Shown: positions 50,501 to 64,000, numbered from the stretch's first letter. The stretch: 64,000 bases of DNA from Crotophaga sulcirostris (GCA_013397455.1 VYZB01000013.1:4645982-4709981), one strand, 5' to 3'. Notes: generated by a model from the sequence alone, not told the origin. Program-made: numbers and translations.

Positions 50501-53500
50501 CTTTTGACTATTTACAAAGGTAACACTGTTTTCCTGTAAGAGAAGAAAAAGCAGGTTCTCACCTACCATATTTATAATGCAGTAATATTAACATGTTACT
50601 TAATTATTTTCGCTATCTTGTAGCACTTGTAGCTGACCTGTTGTCTGAGCAGAATGTGTTACTATACTACATTTCTCAAAATTTGTCTTCTGTTTCCATC
50701 TGTCCCCTAACATTCCTTCAGAAAACCTGCTTCTTTTGAATTGTAGAGTTTTTTGCACTTGGCTGGACTCTCTTGGCTAGGTTTAGAAAAGCGTTTTTAC
50801 TCAAAGTTCAGTCTCATGGGGTGCATTTTACTTAATCAGATGCTGTTGTCTTCCATATAGAACCATGTGTCTGAGCAACTCACCCAAGATTCCTTTAATA
50901 GCTACTAAAGAAAAATGTACTTTTAGGGTACTCTCAATCTCATATTATCTGACTTTATGCATGCATTTAAAACAGCTCAGGTGAACTGCAGTCTTAAAGT
51001 GCATGTATCTCTCATAATGACATCTGAAGTTAGGTAGAATAAAATTTTCTCATGATGTCACACCTTGAATCTGTTAGAATAACTGCTGTCTTTCCTTTAA
51101 GCAAAATTTCACCTTTCACAAACAGGTGTAGCAGTGATCTGTCTCCTGTGGCACTTGCTTCTTGTGATTGGATTAGCTGGGGAACATTTATTATTTTAAA
51201 GTCTTCAGAAGCCTGCCCTGTCCAACACTCTATTAGATTTTGTGAGATCTTCCATTGGAATTGCAGAAGTACTTTTGCATCTTGTCAGACTGTATCAGTT
51301 GTTCCAAAGTTCTGTATGTTTTACTAAGTGGCTACATTCAGCAATGGTTCTTTCCAGATATGTGAGATCAGACGTTATGGTCAAAGGCAACCTGATGGCA
51401 CTGTGCCACTTGAAATGCATAAACACAATCTGTTTCTCAGAGTTGTTTTCAGAAGTGCTGTAACATGTTAGGTTTGCATTATTGCTGCTCTAAAGCTACT
51501 TTTACTCACTTACAGTTCAAGAGCTCCATAAATTTCCTTCCATTGCAGTTACTGCATGCACAGCTCTCAGAAAGTCTGCCTGCTCTTGTGTAGTTGGAAG
51601 CTGTGATCTACTACAGTCATACAGTAACCTCTATCAAGTTATACTTTAGTAACACTCTTCTGTAGAATAGATGCAGGTACATTTCAGAGAAGGTAAATGT
51701 CTCTTTTATAAACAGAGAAAGTAAAAGTCAGAAATGTGAAGGAAGCTGACCAAGACCTGTCAAGGAGGAAGGGGATGGAGTGGTAGAGTTGTGAACTGAA
51801 CTGGTCTTGGTCCAGTGTTTTATCTATTAGATGCCAGTGCCTCCACATTATTTAATTACAATTCTTAAGGTCTTAGTGCTCAATCAGAGCACAGGCAAAT
51901 GTCACAGTAATTAAAATCCATCGTATCCAATACAATTAACAAAATAATTCCTAACAGCCCATGGAAAGGTAAATTAGGCTATTGCAAGTTTGTTAATTTT
52001 GCCTTATCATAAAATATACACATGCATTTACCAGGCATAATTACTGTAATGAAAATAACAGTCTCACTTTCATTTGTGTTTCCTAACAATTTTTAGTGGA
52101 TATGTTTGTTCCAGTAGCTGTTTAAAATCAATGTTGGTAGACAGATTATTATCTCAGATTTTCTTTACATTGAACAGGCTGCAAATGTGTTTTTCCCAGC
52201 TATTCTAACCTTACAGCTGCTATCAGGCCATATATTAGACGCATTATTATGAATATGCTGCTTTCTTTTCTAAATCTTTTCAAGACTCAATATCGACTCT
52301 GCCTTTGTTAACAAACCAGCCAAGCAAGATAAGCTACTCACCTGTTTTTCTTTCTTGCCAGGGAGGGAATAAAGTTATCTGGTTGCTATCCCAGTGATTT
52401 GCTCTGTGGCTGCCCAGGGCACATCCTTTCTCAAGAAGGCTTTTATTATATTGAGTGGAGCAAGTGTCAGAAGTGATTAATGAGATCTTACTGTTTCCAC
52501 AGTATGGGACCAGAAGGTTAACTAGCAAGTCTGACTCAGCAGGAGCAAAACCACTGTTATAGTATAGGGGAGGAAGGGTGATGCCACAGAATATGGAAGG
52601 AAATACAGGATAAAGTTGAAATAAACAAATAGTAACTATTATAGGTAAAAAATCAATGACTGAATGAGCTGCCTTCACCAAAAGATAGAATAAGCTACCT
52701 ACACAGAAAGGTAGTGATGAATGTAATTTATATTAATTAAAAACATGGGAAATTTTCAAATGGTTACTAAAATCCCTGCTTCAGGTTTGGGCAATCTCGG
52801 ATGTATAAGATCAGAAAGAAACCTGCAATCTGTTCTTTATAGTAAGTGTATATCTATGTATACCTATGGAGGTAACTAAACCGAGAGATGGAACATTAGT
52901 TAGACTGCAACATTTTCTCACTACTGCTAATGAAGTAAATTTAGTACTATGCTACTGTGCATTGTCTCCATCTGAGAATTTTGCAAGGATAAATTAGTCT
53001 TCCTGTGTGATGCTAGTTATAGGGGCATTTGGTTATGAAATAGTCTTTAAAAAAATGTTTGAATAAATTACGTGTATATGAAGATATCTTCCTCAATGAC
53101 AGGACAGAGTGAGTTTATTGGGGAGTAAAAAAAGTAGATTGTTTCAGGGTTCAATGTCATGGGAGAATACTGTGTTCACAAGGGAACTGCTTGTGCTGAT
53201 GTTACATCCGAAGTGAAAAATGTCTCAACATAGAAACAGGTTAGAGAAGCTAAGATGTGGACAGTTCAAAGCACTGAGTGCGTGGGAGAAACACAAGCAA
53301 CTGGTCTGCGTAAAGCACCTGCTTAGATACCCAGAGGCAGATGGAGGCTTTTTCAAGAACTCTTCTTTCCTTTCACTGTAGCAAACTTCCAGAAGAAGCA
53401 GCAGCAGGAGTTCTGTGACTTGGTATGTCGCAAGGTTCACCTTTTAAATTTGTGCTGCTTTTCTGCATCGTACTAATGTCTTAATGAAGGAATTAAAGAC

Positions 53501-54370
53501 AATGAGATATCCCTGCATGCTTTACTGGAAGTCTGAATCAAAACACCTTTCCTATCTTTGACAGAGTAGCCTGGATTATTGCCTGTCAGGGGAGTTTATA
53601 TTCTGAATGGCCCTTCATAGCATGGCAGGAAATGTAGAAGTCAAATGGTGGACCAGAGACTGATTTTTTAAAAATTATTATGATTTTAAGCAAAAACCTC
53701 CAGCTGACTAGAAACACCATCTAACCATGGCTGAATAAGATGGAAGTGCTCAGGAGTGTGCTGATCTAATGAACTGCATGATGCAGAAGCCACTATGAGT
53801 CAGACTGACTACAAAGTCCTTACAATTTATTGCTTGCCCTATGCTGTCTGTTGCCTCTAAAACGGTGTTACCACCTCTGTTAGGAATGCACAGTCATTTT
53901 TGTTTTGCTCTTCTGCTCTACCCCATTTTTCTTTCTTCAGGGAATACAGTGATAATTTGAGAGAAGTAAGTTTACTGATTGTTTTACCACTACTGATTTT
54001 TTTACTACCAAAAGAGAATAGTATTCTTTTTTCTCAGAGTTACAACTCTTAGTGAAACTTACATCCGACAATTATTAGCATTCTCTGCCAACTACCACAG
54101 GCTGTTATAATAAAGAAATAAAGGAAAATCCCAGTCAGAAAAATGACCTTCTGATATCAGCCATTGGAAATGAATAAGTTTTATTTTACCTTGAATAATC
54201 AAACAATAACATAATCATTACAGTATAAGGATGAAATAAGAAAAGACAATTTCCTGATCTTTCACCCCAAGCTCCCCAGGATGTATCTGTAGTGGAGTGC
54301 AAGTGAATAAAAGGTAATTCCTACTCCTGGGAAGAGTGAAATACCCACCAAGGAACTGGAGAGAGAAGGG

Positions 54371-54387
54371 AGAAGAAGAAGAAGAAG
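54371..54387 (+). repeat. (AGA)n microsatellite
   Basis: Nearly six uninterrupted copies of AGA within a purine-rich stretch. Confidence 0.9.
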
Positions 54388-55060
54388 TCTCCATATATAG
54401 AGTGCATAGGGAAAAATATGTAATTTCTTATCAAATAATTCTGAGGAGATTGTATAATTCATTCCCATGCTATGCTGACATGAGCATTTACACTGCTAAA
54501 ACAGGAGAACAGTGCATGTGGGACTATGACAGTGTACTTGATGGCTATGATTTTTAACGTGAACTTTCTTAGAAAATGGCATGGTTTACCCAAATGAATA
54601 AAAAATATTTTAGGAAATTCAAACATGATTTTTGCAACTTTAGTTTTGAAAAACTGGGGCCCAGAAGCCTGAGTTTTGACATTCTTTTAATATGTTTGAG
54701 TTGGTTTTTTTCATTACACTTGCTAATAAATCCATTTTACCATTATTTTTTTTTTTTAATCTTGCAGTCTTTTTATTAAGCATAATTTCTTTGTGCTCGC
54801 TCCTAAACTAGGAAAGTTCAAAATTACAAGGGGACATGCAAATTTGGGAGTGGGGGATCAGTTTGTGAAATAATTAGGCAAATAGTCAGAATTCAATAAC
54901 GTTGCATTGCAGTTTTTCCTGAAAACAGGTACAGAATATAGACTTTCATTCAGAAGAAATGCAAATGTAACTGTGGCCACTAGAGGTCCCCAAATACTGT
55001 GAAATTTCTTTAAAAAAGAAAATCTGCTTCAAACCAAATAACCCTCAGAATCTTTCAGGG

Positions 55061-55089
55061 GTTTTTTTTGTTGTTTTTTTTTTTTTTTC
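55061..55089 (+). repeat. Poly-T tract
   Basis: T runs broken by two G bases, ending in C4. Simple sequence. Confidence 0.9.
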
Positions 55090-56884
55090 CCCTCACTTTC
55101 TGCAAGTTTATTGTTGCAAGTACTAAAGAGTGACTGGTAATATCTCAAGGCTGGAATTAAGCTGGCCAAAGTTGCTCCTTTCCTTGACTATATCCTGTAA
55201 TCAAATGATTCAGCCTCACATGCTGAAAGCTGCAGCTTGGTTTCTACGGACCTCCTTGAGTGTGTGCTGATATAAGATTTGGTTCATATAGGAGTTATTT
55301 GCTCTGTCTGATTGGATTGTTTTAAGGAACTATTGTTCCCTGTGGGAGGCACATAATGCATATGTTTTAAAAATGAGCATGTCGGCTACACACAGGTGTG
55401 CTCTACTATGGGTCTAACTTTAACAGAAGAGCACAGCTGGCACCAGAGAGGGAACCCAGGGAACCCCTTCTTGCCCACAGAAAGGCTGATCCTACTGATA
55501 ACAGCTGGAAGCTGTAAAGGGCTTTACTGACGCAGAGCAACAACAGCTACCTTCTGTTTCCACACCAAAAAAACAGGAGCTGTGAAGAGACCTGTCAATT
55601 CATATCAGTTTTTTCTCTCTTTTATGGATTCCGTTCTGTTTCAGAGAAAAAAGGCAATAAACAGTAATGCGAAAGAAGAACTTAGGTGACTAGTATTTGT
55701 GGTTTTACTGGTGTCAAAACACAAATGTATATGACTGGCCATCATTTTTATTTCTTCATCATGAATAGAGTTTACAATAGCAATGTCAGGACAGTACATT
55801 TTCCTTATATACATCACTTTGTAAAGTGATCTAAGAAATTTTTGCTCATGAAAAACACATTTACATTTGTGATAAATCTAAGAAAAGAAAAATATTGATT
55901 ATCCAGGCCAGAAATAAAAACAGAAACAAAACCAAAAAAAGCTGTTACATTTCCCTTTATTCTCAGTCATGTACATTTTAGAATTTGAGCAAATCTGCCA
56001 AGGCCATATCTAAGGGTATAAGATGAAGCAGTAATATATAATTCAGTTAGAATTTTAGGGCTTTAAAAAAAGAAAGTCACAAATTCAAACCTTTAAAAAT
56101 CACTATTTTTGGTTGTTTCTAAAATTGGTGAGAAGAATTGAAATAGTTTTATTACTCAATTACTATAATGCTTGGAAATCAGTGGAAGGTGGACAATAAA
56201 AGTAGTCCTCTCTAGCCAAGCAATGTGACAAAAGAATCAAAATGTATAAATGTTTCCACCGATCCAGGAGAGAAAAGGAAGCAAATACCTCCCAGGCAGC
56301 AAGAGAATAAGATCCTTAATGAACCAAATACTACCTTTGGATCTCACTTTAACTGAATCATATGGCAAAACTTTGGATATGGAACTGATCCAATTAACGA
56401 ATTTAACCTATTATATTATTCCAAAAATAGTGTACAGTCCTATGCTTCATATAAATAAGTATATATACACAGTCAAACCTTATATTTAAATGGAAGTGTT
56501 TTAATTAATATATCACATGAAGGATATAACAGCCGCTTTTTATTTTCTGCACTACCATAACGACAACTGTAAAGAGTTTTGTCAAGTATTATCTCTTTAT
56601 GCAGTGACAGATGTTGACAGCTAGAACTATAAGGAATGCCCAAATTACATAATGCAAGCCTGTACGAGTAACAGAGTCAAATATCAAAATTTCATGGGGC
56701 TTATCTGATCTCATCAAGCTTGGTGTGCATAGAAGAAAGCTAACCTTTATATGTCTGATCAACTGTCTCCCAGGGGTGCCAGGGACTAGTTGTCTGCTAG
56801 ATGTTTAGGTAATTCGCAAAGATCTCATGTGAAACTTAATTGCTGAAGGCCTTTTGACATGGGAAAGAAGCTGCAGGAGTCCCT

Positions 56885-56914
56885 GGGTTTGGGATGGGAG
56901 TGAGGGTGCAGGGG
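56885..56914 (+). other. G-quadruplex motif on the plus strand
   Basis: Five G runs of three or four bases (56885, 56891, 56896, 56904, 56911) separated by loops of 3, 2, 5 and 4 bases fit the standard G3+N1-7 rule with one spare run. The flanks are AT-rich, and an A tract follows at once. Confidence 0.75.
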
Positions 56915-57900
56915 AAAAAAAAGTCAGGGAAACTTTAAATTACAGTCTTTCATTATCTCTTATTCTCTTATTATTTTTCAGTAATGGAACCAAAGTCCTG
57001 GAGGAGACGAAATTAAATTGAATGCTTGAGAACTGACCTGTAGTTACTACCTGAAAACAAATTGTACCTCAGGACCATTCTGTTGATCGGCTTGATTAAT
57101 GAAGCTGCAAAAACATTACAGAGAGACAAGTCTAGTACCCAACTCCAAAAGAAAAAGCTATTTGTTAGCTGCAAAGAATATGTAAGTTCAAGTACTTTAA
57201 ATTTAAAGTCAAGATTTTCGATTTCTTCTGAAGCAGAGGGCTCCTCGCTCTAATCAGTAGTGCTGAACCATCCAAAAAAACCCCAAACAATTTAGTTAAT
57301 CCACCTTATTTCTTGTTACATTGAAACTGACATTTTTTCCAACAGAAGCTTGACAGAAAGCCAAATCTACTCTTCTTACCTCTTGTCCTCCTACTTCACG
57401 CTTTTAAGAATAAGTGAATGTTTAGACCACTATAGTATTTAAGCCACAAGGCTGTTATTTAAAATAAGAATCAAATCCTACAGCAGGCTTAGGTGAAATA
57501 ACACTTAGTTTAAAATGTCCTTGGGTCAATTTAATTTTACACAGAAGGCTTAAAATCATCCTTTTTTTTCCTGTGAGTTCCTGGAAAGGATTTATAGCTG
57601 ATCCTACAAATGTGCCGAAACAAACCAGTTTCTATAATTTCTTTTATTAACATTCAATTAATTTATCTACTATTTTACTGCTGTCATCTATATTTTTTAC
57701 TTATTTTTATAGTATATGATTACTTTAATATAAAATATATATTTTAACAGGGATAATTCTCTATTTTTAAGTATACAATCCCTATTTATATTATTTTTGG
57801 TGCAGTATTTTTTAAGATCCTAACTATTTTAGTTACATATTAAAGAAAAACTATTTCATTTTAAGTGTTTCTATTGGACCATTTCTTTAAAGTGGCTAAC

Positions 57901-58155
57901 TTTGAAGGGATGGCTGGGGGTGGAAGGTGCTTCTGGAGGTCCCTACTCCCACTCTGCCCTGCTCAGAGCAAGATCCACGGGAGCAGATTATTCAGGGCTG
58001 TGTCCAGACAGGGTCTGGCTCACGTCGCAAAGATGGAGACTCCACAATCTCCTGGGCCAACCTGGTCCAGTGTTTGATCACTTTTACAATAACAGGGTCT
58101 TTCTACTATTTAAAAGGAATTTCTCTTATTTCAGTTTGTGTCCAGTCTCTAGTAA
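57901..58155 (-). mobile_element. CR1 LINE 3' fragment, decayed
   Basis: On the plus strand the order is 'ggaaggtgcttctggaggtc', 'gccctgctcagagcaag', 'cagggctgtgtccagac', 'agactccacaatctcctggg', 'caacctggtccagtg', 'cagtttgtgtccag'. That is the reverse of the CR1 3' UTR and end of ORF2. The octamer tail is missing or unrecognisable. Substitutions are frequent. Another CR1 of the same orientation starts 230 bases further on. Confidence 0.88.
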
Positions 58156-58203
58156 ACACGTCTTTATTATTTACATAAATTTAACCTGAAACATTAGAGG
58201 TTC

Positions 58204-58225
58204 TTTAAATATATATATATTTAAA
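58204..58225. repeat. 22-bp perfect palindrome with (AT)n core
   Basis: TTTAAA, an AT alternation, then TTTAAA form a perfect 22-base palindrome between two CR1 copies. AT-alternating palindromes can extrude hairpins and are mutation-prone. Confidence 0.9.
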
Positions 58226-58384
58226 TGATTGGTTTTCCCTCTGATGATCCTATGAAGGAGCTTATAACTATTGAAAGACTAGCATACCATGTTACCTGAT
58301 TCCTGTAAATTGTTGCCCGAGTTACTTTTGTCCTATCAAACATTAACAATGCAATTTACCAGTCTGAAGGAAGTTTTAATTCAC

Positions 58385-58607
58385 ACAGTATCACAGTATC
58401 ACAGTATAACCAGGTTGGAAGGGACCTCTGAGATCATCAAGTCCAACCTATAAGCCAACACTAACACCATCCCATCACCTAAACCATGGCACTGAGTGCC
58501 TCATCCAGTCTTCCCTTAAACACATCCAGGGTTGGCGACTCCACCACCTCCCTGGGCAGCGCATTCCAGTGGCCAATCACCCTTTCAGTGAAGAACTTCT
58601 TCCTAAT
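58385..58607 (-). mobile_element. CR1 LINE 3' fragment, GATACTGT-tail type
   Basis: In minus orientation it ends in three octamers (CACAGTAT on the plus strand, 58385-58406). Then come 'ccaggttggaagggacctctg', 'catcaagtccaacctat' and the ORF2 end up to 58607. The text is close to the plus-strand copy at 17619-17855, including the unusual octamer and the 'gcactcagtgcc' region. Low divergence suggests a bird-specific and relatively recent insertion. The 5' truncation point falls at nearly the same place as in the 17619 copy. Confidence 0.94.
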
Positions 58608-61600
58608 TCCCTGCAGAACTTCTTAAATTTACCAGGCAGTAACTTGCATGTCCATTTGTGGTAGGATAGACAACCTTCAGTAACTAAATGAAAAGAGGTT
58701 GCAGTAGACTCATGCACAAGACTGAAAGGCTGCAACTTGGTTCAGAGTATGAACCACAGGGAAGTGCTAAGATTTAGCATTTGCTTTTTTAGAGAGCTGT
58801 AGATAAATGTATAAAAATTAAAAAATAATAACTTTGCACGACTACACATTAAACTTTTTAGGGAGTTCAGTAGCAAGAAAGCATATATGTCAAATATGTT
58901 TATTTTTCCCTAAGGAGAAATTATAATTTCACCAAAATCTCCTTAAACTTAAAACAACAAAAGATCTATTTAGCTGAGTATCAAAGCTGAAATCCCTTTA
59001 TGCACCATCTTCTAACTGTACATGCAAACAAAAACTTAGCTAGAATGTGGGAGAACTGAAATCTGGCCTATGTAATATGAAGAATTTTGTCACTTCTTGT
59101 AGGTGTTTTCTTTCATTGAGAAGAAAAGCTTCCAAGAAAAGTATGCAGAAAGAATAAACCTAGTTATGCAAATGCAGCAGAGGATTTTTGCATCTGTACA
59201 AAAGGAACTGATTTTTTGATGCTCAGTATTCAGCTAAATTTCAACAAAAAGCTATAAAACAGTGAAGAAAATCCTTAAGTATTCCAAATTTAAAGAACAT
59301 AACTTCAAGATATATTTCAAGTGCATGGTTTCTTATTTTAGACAAGATCCACTGATTGCTCAGTTTCATCTCTTGCAAACTAACTGCCAAATTACAGACA
59401 AGATCATTGACGTCAGTGATCTTAATTTTCTCAGCAAAACCTAACTTCAGCAGTTTTTTGGAAAGGTTGAATTGATAAAAGTGATTTTGGTGGTATTAGC
59501 TAGCAATGCTCTAATTTGTCCTAGTTCTAGTCCTTTCTTTCATATTAATGTATGGCTTTGTTCCATATCACGATTCAAAAGGCCTGTTTGCCAGATCTGT
59601 ACAAAAGCTTAGGAATAATTCATTCCAAAGGCAGGAAAAGTTCATAGTACACGTTTATTTAAAAATTTCTTTGTATTTCTAAGTTTTCAAATTTTACTTC
59701 AAAAAACTTTAATCCAATAAATAATTTTGTGTTGACAAGTTTATTGAAGACATAAAACTCAGTTTTTATTTTAAACTCAGCATTTTCTTTATTCTGGATG
59801 TAATCCTAATTTGTATGTTTAGACAAGGAAGTGGCAATTAGAGTGGCAGAGTCCCACGAGTCCTTGTTATTCTGTGGAGAAACTGAACACAAACCTTGGG
59901 GGAAGCAATAAAAATTGAAGCTAACTTTGTTTATATGCTGCATTATATTTAGAAAGTAATTCTCTAATGTGATACCAGAACATACTTGGTGAAAAGCCTT
60001 TAATGCACAGCAAGGGTTAGCTGTCTAATGAGGTATGAGACAATTATATTAATCAACTATGTCTTTTATAACTCTCTCAGGGTAAATAGCTGCACATTGC
60101 TTATACCTGATTTTTATTGGATCTGCCAAACTCAACCACGAGTTAGAGTTCAGGAGGCTTCTAGAGACATTTATCTGATATTTATCTTGCTACAACCGCT
60201 GTTTAATTTCTCTAAACTGAGCAAAACATTTACACCAGGTATGACAGCTTCACTTGCTTTTTCTTAGTTCCTAGATTATATCAGTTCCAGACATGAAATT
60301 ACCTTGAAACAATCCTGACATCTTTTTTTTAGATGCTTATTAGCTAGTTGTTCGTCTACTAATGTCTTCCGTTTACAGATCAGTTGTACAGACATAATTT
60401 TTACTTTTTTTGTACTAAGTCTAGTAGTCCCACAGCATGCTTGCCTACAGTGAAACAAAGGTAGAAACATACATATGTGTGAAACATGCAGGGGTGCCTT
60501 AATACTTAATTTTCAGTGCATATCTCATAGAGTTTCATTTTTTAGAAAATTTTCAAGGCAGCCTGTTAGCAGAAGAAAGGTTCTTATTTATATGTAGCAA
60601 TAATTATTATTTTTATTATGATGGAATCAGTTCAGTTAGTGTATATGGAACTGCACATGCTGCTGCAATACAGACACTCCCCTGCCCTCTTTGGCTGCCT
60701 GAAGGAATGATGTGTTTGGGAACAAGACCGAGAGATTTTTGGTCCTTTGCCCTCCATGGGAATATGTACAATTCAACTCAAGCAGCTAGAAAGGAACCAC
60801 TGCTGAAAGCCTCATCTGATGATATCACCTCTTTTATTTCAGTAGCAACATTAGCAACAATAGGAGCCAACTGTCTAAAGCCTCCCTTGTTAGCTCATAA
60901 TGGATTCTATGTGAAGTGGGATTTGGAGAACACTGCATTCAGAGAAAAGCAAGTTTACAGGGATTTTTTTTTTTAAAAATCATATCAGATTTGAACCAGA
61001 ACTGATGTGGTGTGCTTTTCTAAAGACAGAAGAGCTTCCAGCTGACAGCTAATGCATGTATCCATGGTCAGATATAACAGAGTGCTAACATATCTACAGT
61101 GTAAAGAAGGATAATACCTTGCTTATATTTTAGACACATTTATGTGTGGCAAATATTACCTAGAAGTTGCAGAATATGATGTCAACAAATAAGTCTACAA
61201 AGAAAAAAGAAGGAAAAAAAAAGTTTTTTCATCCTGATTGAACAGTAGGTCCCTCAGAGAGTTCCGGAAGGATACTTACATCATCACCTTTGGGCATCTG
61301 GGCTAAGTTCCTAAATTAAAAAAAGTAATTTTATAGTTTCCTCGAATGGGACAAGGAGCCAGAGTAATTTTTCTTTCCTTTCCCTGTTCAGGTCCCTAAT
61401 CTGGTCATTTAATCTGATGTCTCCATTAGCACTGTAGTTTCAGTCAGCTGAGTGCTTTTGAAATAAATTTCCTCATCACTTCTGCTTGTCATGCCTTTGC
61501 AGAAAGAGGAGAGCTTTGGATTTCATTTGAGACTATCCTGAAAGATGTATTCCAGGAGTGCTGTAGTTACCAGGAGGTGTTCAGTCCACAGAAGCACACT

Positions 61601-62822
61601 AGAAATTATCTGAAGTAAAGACTCCAAAGTGCAGGAGATATGGCCACCGGAAGCCAACGCTTTTGCTCTCCAGATCAGTTCCTGTTATGCCTCCCTGCCT
61701 GCTACTGCAGACACAGCCCAAATAACTGCCTAATGTTAGTTGCTGTAAATGCTCCCACCACAGAAACCTGCAGTATTGCCAGAACTGAATCATCTTGAAA
61801 ACAGATTTCAGTGAGAGCTACTTCATTAGTACTGGTTTTGTGAGAGGCTGATTGTGAGGAAAGGTATTAGTCAGTTAAACAAGCTCTCAGAAGCACTAGC
61901 GAGCTCTTTACAATGGTCTGGCTCTCTTGGATCTTGTATTGTCCTCAAACTTCCCTACAAATCCTTAGTCCAGTACTTTGCACAATGTTGCCTATAGCCA
62001 GAACATTCTCCCAACAGTGGGGCTGCAAAAAGGCATATTGTGTTGGTTTGGTTAGGTGGTCTGAGACTCACTTACACCAGGCATCAGCATTAGCATTTAT
62101 GCTGGCTGCAGCTGGTTGTAAATTCTACAGCAGAACATTTTTCCCACTGCAGAAAATGCTGATTCATAAAAAGGTTGGTCGGAAGTTCACTGCATATCAA
62201 GAAAAAAAAGTATAATTCATTAAAGAAAGAGAATAATTTTATTCGTTTTGAGCTCAAACATAGATAACTTCTCTTTGCTGCAGGATTATTGCTCTCCAAT
62301 AGACTAAGCACTGAATGAAGAAAATATGTCTAATAATCTTATCTGTTAACTTACTCAGACATCATGGATTGCATTCGCCTACATCTCACTTTCACATACT
62401 GATGTAAAATGGTTATTTTCCATCCCAATATGAGAGAAAAATAAAATAAAATAACACGTATCTCTCTACAAAGTAAATGCAAAGGTAGCCATTTTATTTC
62501 ACTCATACAGCTAAGCTTAGCATTACAGTGCATACTGAAAAGGCTGAGGCAGCTCTGTGGAATAAGATACAAACAAAATCTTCTTGGGAAAGGAGAGCTG
62601 GTGAATCTTCAAAGTTTCACTACATAAAATAACAAGCCCTCCCTAAATAGGAATGTGGGTCCTCTATTAACACTTTGGGAATGCAAATTATGAAATACTG
62701 ATGTGGAGGTACTGAAGGCAGTAGTCTGGCAGAGAAGAGGAGGCTGCAGCCTTGTGCCCTCAGGTCCAGCCAGCATTGAGACTGAGCATGCATTCCCAGC
62801 AGGCACAAGGGCACACAGACTT

Positions 62823-62857
62823 GATTCATATACACACACATATACATAAATATATAT
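62823..62857 (+). repeat. TA/CA-rich microsatellite
   Basis: Mixed ATAC, ACAC and TATA units, imperfect. Likely length-variable. Confidence 0.8.
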
Positions 62858-63616
62858 CTCACAGAATCCTGTGGCATTGAGGGGCTCCCCTCACCCCTGG
62901 GTCTCCCCCTCCTAATGCTGCGCAGGGCTCAGCCTTTTATCTTACCTGACAGATGCAATGTGAGGTGCTGAGAGAATTCACTTCCTGTGTGCAATTAAAA
63001 TGTGTGAGCTGAAGTTATATTTGCAGCATGCAGTTAAGCAGGTGAGAAACCTGAAGATGTAAACAGGAACTGAGAAGTATGCACAATCCTCGGTGAGAAC
63101 TGAGACCTGGCTGACACAGAAATATGACCTGAAAGCCCTGCACAGCACAGAATATATGGAGGCTCTTTTTTTTCTGTTCACTTGTAAAACACAATTAACA
63201 ATATTTATCTGTTTTTTCCCCTGATAGGTTTATGTTCACCACTCTAATAAGGCTACAAACACCTGTATCTTTTCTCTGGCTTTGAACTGAGCTCTAAATT
63301 TAAGCTTTTAGTCAATATAAACTGTCACTCTGGGGTATATTCCTTACTCGGCGCTTTGAGAAGTGGAAGAGGTAATCCAATTCAATGGCAGTGACCCCCT
63401 TGCTTTTAAAGTCTATTGATCCAATTTGTCATTCATCCTCAAACCTCTTGCTTATCGAATCCACTGTTTTGTTTGCCATCCGCTCTTTCACAACTCTTCC
63501 TAAATTAATTTTCTGTGCCTATATGGTCTGTCTTGTTTCTGTTACTCTGCAGTTTGATCGCCATTACTCCTTGGCCCCAGTAATAGGTATGCTTGTGCCT
63601 TGGTTTTGGTGGGGCT

Positions 63617-63630
63617 TTGTTTGTTTGTTT
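63617..63630 (+). repeat. (TTTG)n microsatellite
   Basis: Three and a half copies of TTTG followed by a T-rich tract to about 63660. Confidence 0.8.
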
Positions 63631-64000
63631 GGTTATTTAATTTTTTATTTTATTTTTTTTAAATCAACATTTTGCTATTAACGAAGCAGCTCAAAGAGAG
63701 GTTAGAACAATATATCTGCATATCCATTAACCAATCTGGTCATGCAACTTCTGGTCAGATTAGATACTTACATACTCAGAGATGACAGTTGTTGCAACAA
63801 GACAAATAAATAAATTATCAATAAGTCAGTCTCTGCCATCATATCACATATAAATCTTTGAAACATTGGAAATCCCCAAAGGAATCTGTTCAAGGGAAGC
63901 CAACTTCGGTAATATTTATGGTCTTTTTCATCAGATTGTAATTGTTTAATACTGTAGATAAAGCATATTAATTGAACGAACATAAAGTCTCTAGATATAA

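Larger units (their letters stand above)
50501..57900. other. AT-rich non-coding stretch
   Basis: No gene or dated repeat recognised. Contains simple repeats (54371, 55061) and a plus-strand G-quadruplex motif (56885). The longest open frame is 115 codons (52334-52681, minus) with no recognisable domain. Confidence 0.55.
58608..64000. other. AT-rich non-coding stretch
   Basis: No gene or dated repeat recognised. Holds simple repeats (62823, 63617) and a small C/G-rich pocket at about 62878-62935. Open frames are at most 100 codons (61913-62215, plus) and unrecognised. Confidence 0.55.

Noticed and set aside
62039..62110. 'tgtgttggtttggtt' start resembling the 5' end of avian endogenous retrovirus LTRs
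   Set aside because: The similarity stops after about 15 bases, and no matching end, polyadenylation signal or target duplication was found.
1..64000. Search by eye for CRISPR arrays, operons, tRNA or rRNA genes and phage genes
   Set aside because: No regularly spaced repeats, ribosome-binding patterns, cloverleaf sequences or phage-like ORFs were seen; the window is vertebrate nuclear DNA.

Overview
This window reads as non-coding nuclear DNA from a bird. The evidence is the repeats. At least seven clear 3' fragments of CR1 LINE retrotransposons are present, most ending in the CR1-type 8-bp tail repeat (ATTCTATG or GATACTGT variants), and there are older, decayed CR1 copies. The sequence is AT-rich by eye. 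It has no bacterial-style gene packing, no operons, no recognisable tRNA or rRNA, and no open frame longer than 208 codons. A 132-base run of N next to a poly-T tract marks an assembly gap. I recognise no host protein-coding gene, so the window is best described as intergenic or deep intronic.

Layout. 1-5251: AT-rich sequence with one very old CR1 relic (about 2690-3015). 5252-6803: the longest CR1 copy, minus strand, reaching into the reverse transcriptase domain. 6804-16949: long unannotated stretch with a strong minus-strand G-quadruplex motif (7701) and a weak exon-like segment (8713-8852). 17260-18180: a GC-rich island with an A-rich end on the minus strand, split by a plus-strand CR1 of the GATACTGT-tail type; it may be a retroposed copy of unknown origin. 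18181-36984: AT-rich sequence with a nested inverted repeat made of forkhead-like sites (20066-20160), a plus-strand CR1 (23620-23971) and three traces of what may be an old amniote repeat. 37051-37182: gap. 37332-42136: pyrimidine-rich tract followed by an exon-like open segment (38449-38598), and a short ORF with a signal-peptide-like start (39643-39924, minus). 42137-42500: an old CR1 of a deep amniote type. 43185-43407: a compact cluster of G-quadruplex motif, 35-bp tandem duplication and CTCF-like site. 48677-50500: two CR1 copies arranged head to head. 50501-64000: AT-rich sequence with a plus-strand G-quadruplex motif (56885) and two minus-strand CR1 copies (57901 and 58385).

The genes do not form a system here. 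What coding sequence exists is decayed CR1 ORF2. I found no convincing new biological system. The most checkable oddities are the 43.2-43.4 kb regulatory-looking cluster, the split GC-rich island at 17.3-18.2 kb and the exon-like segment at 38.45 kb. All family calls come from reading and memory of repeat consensus features, not from a database search.
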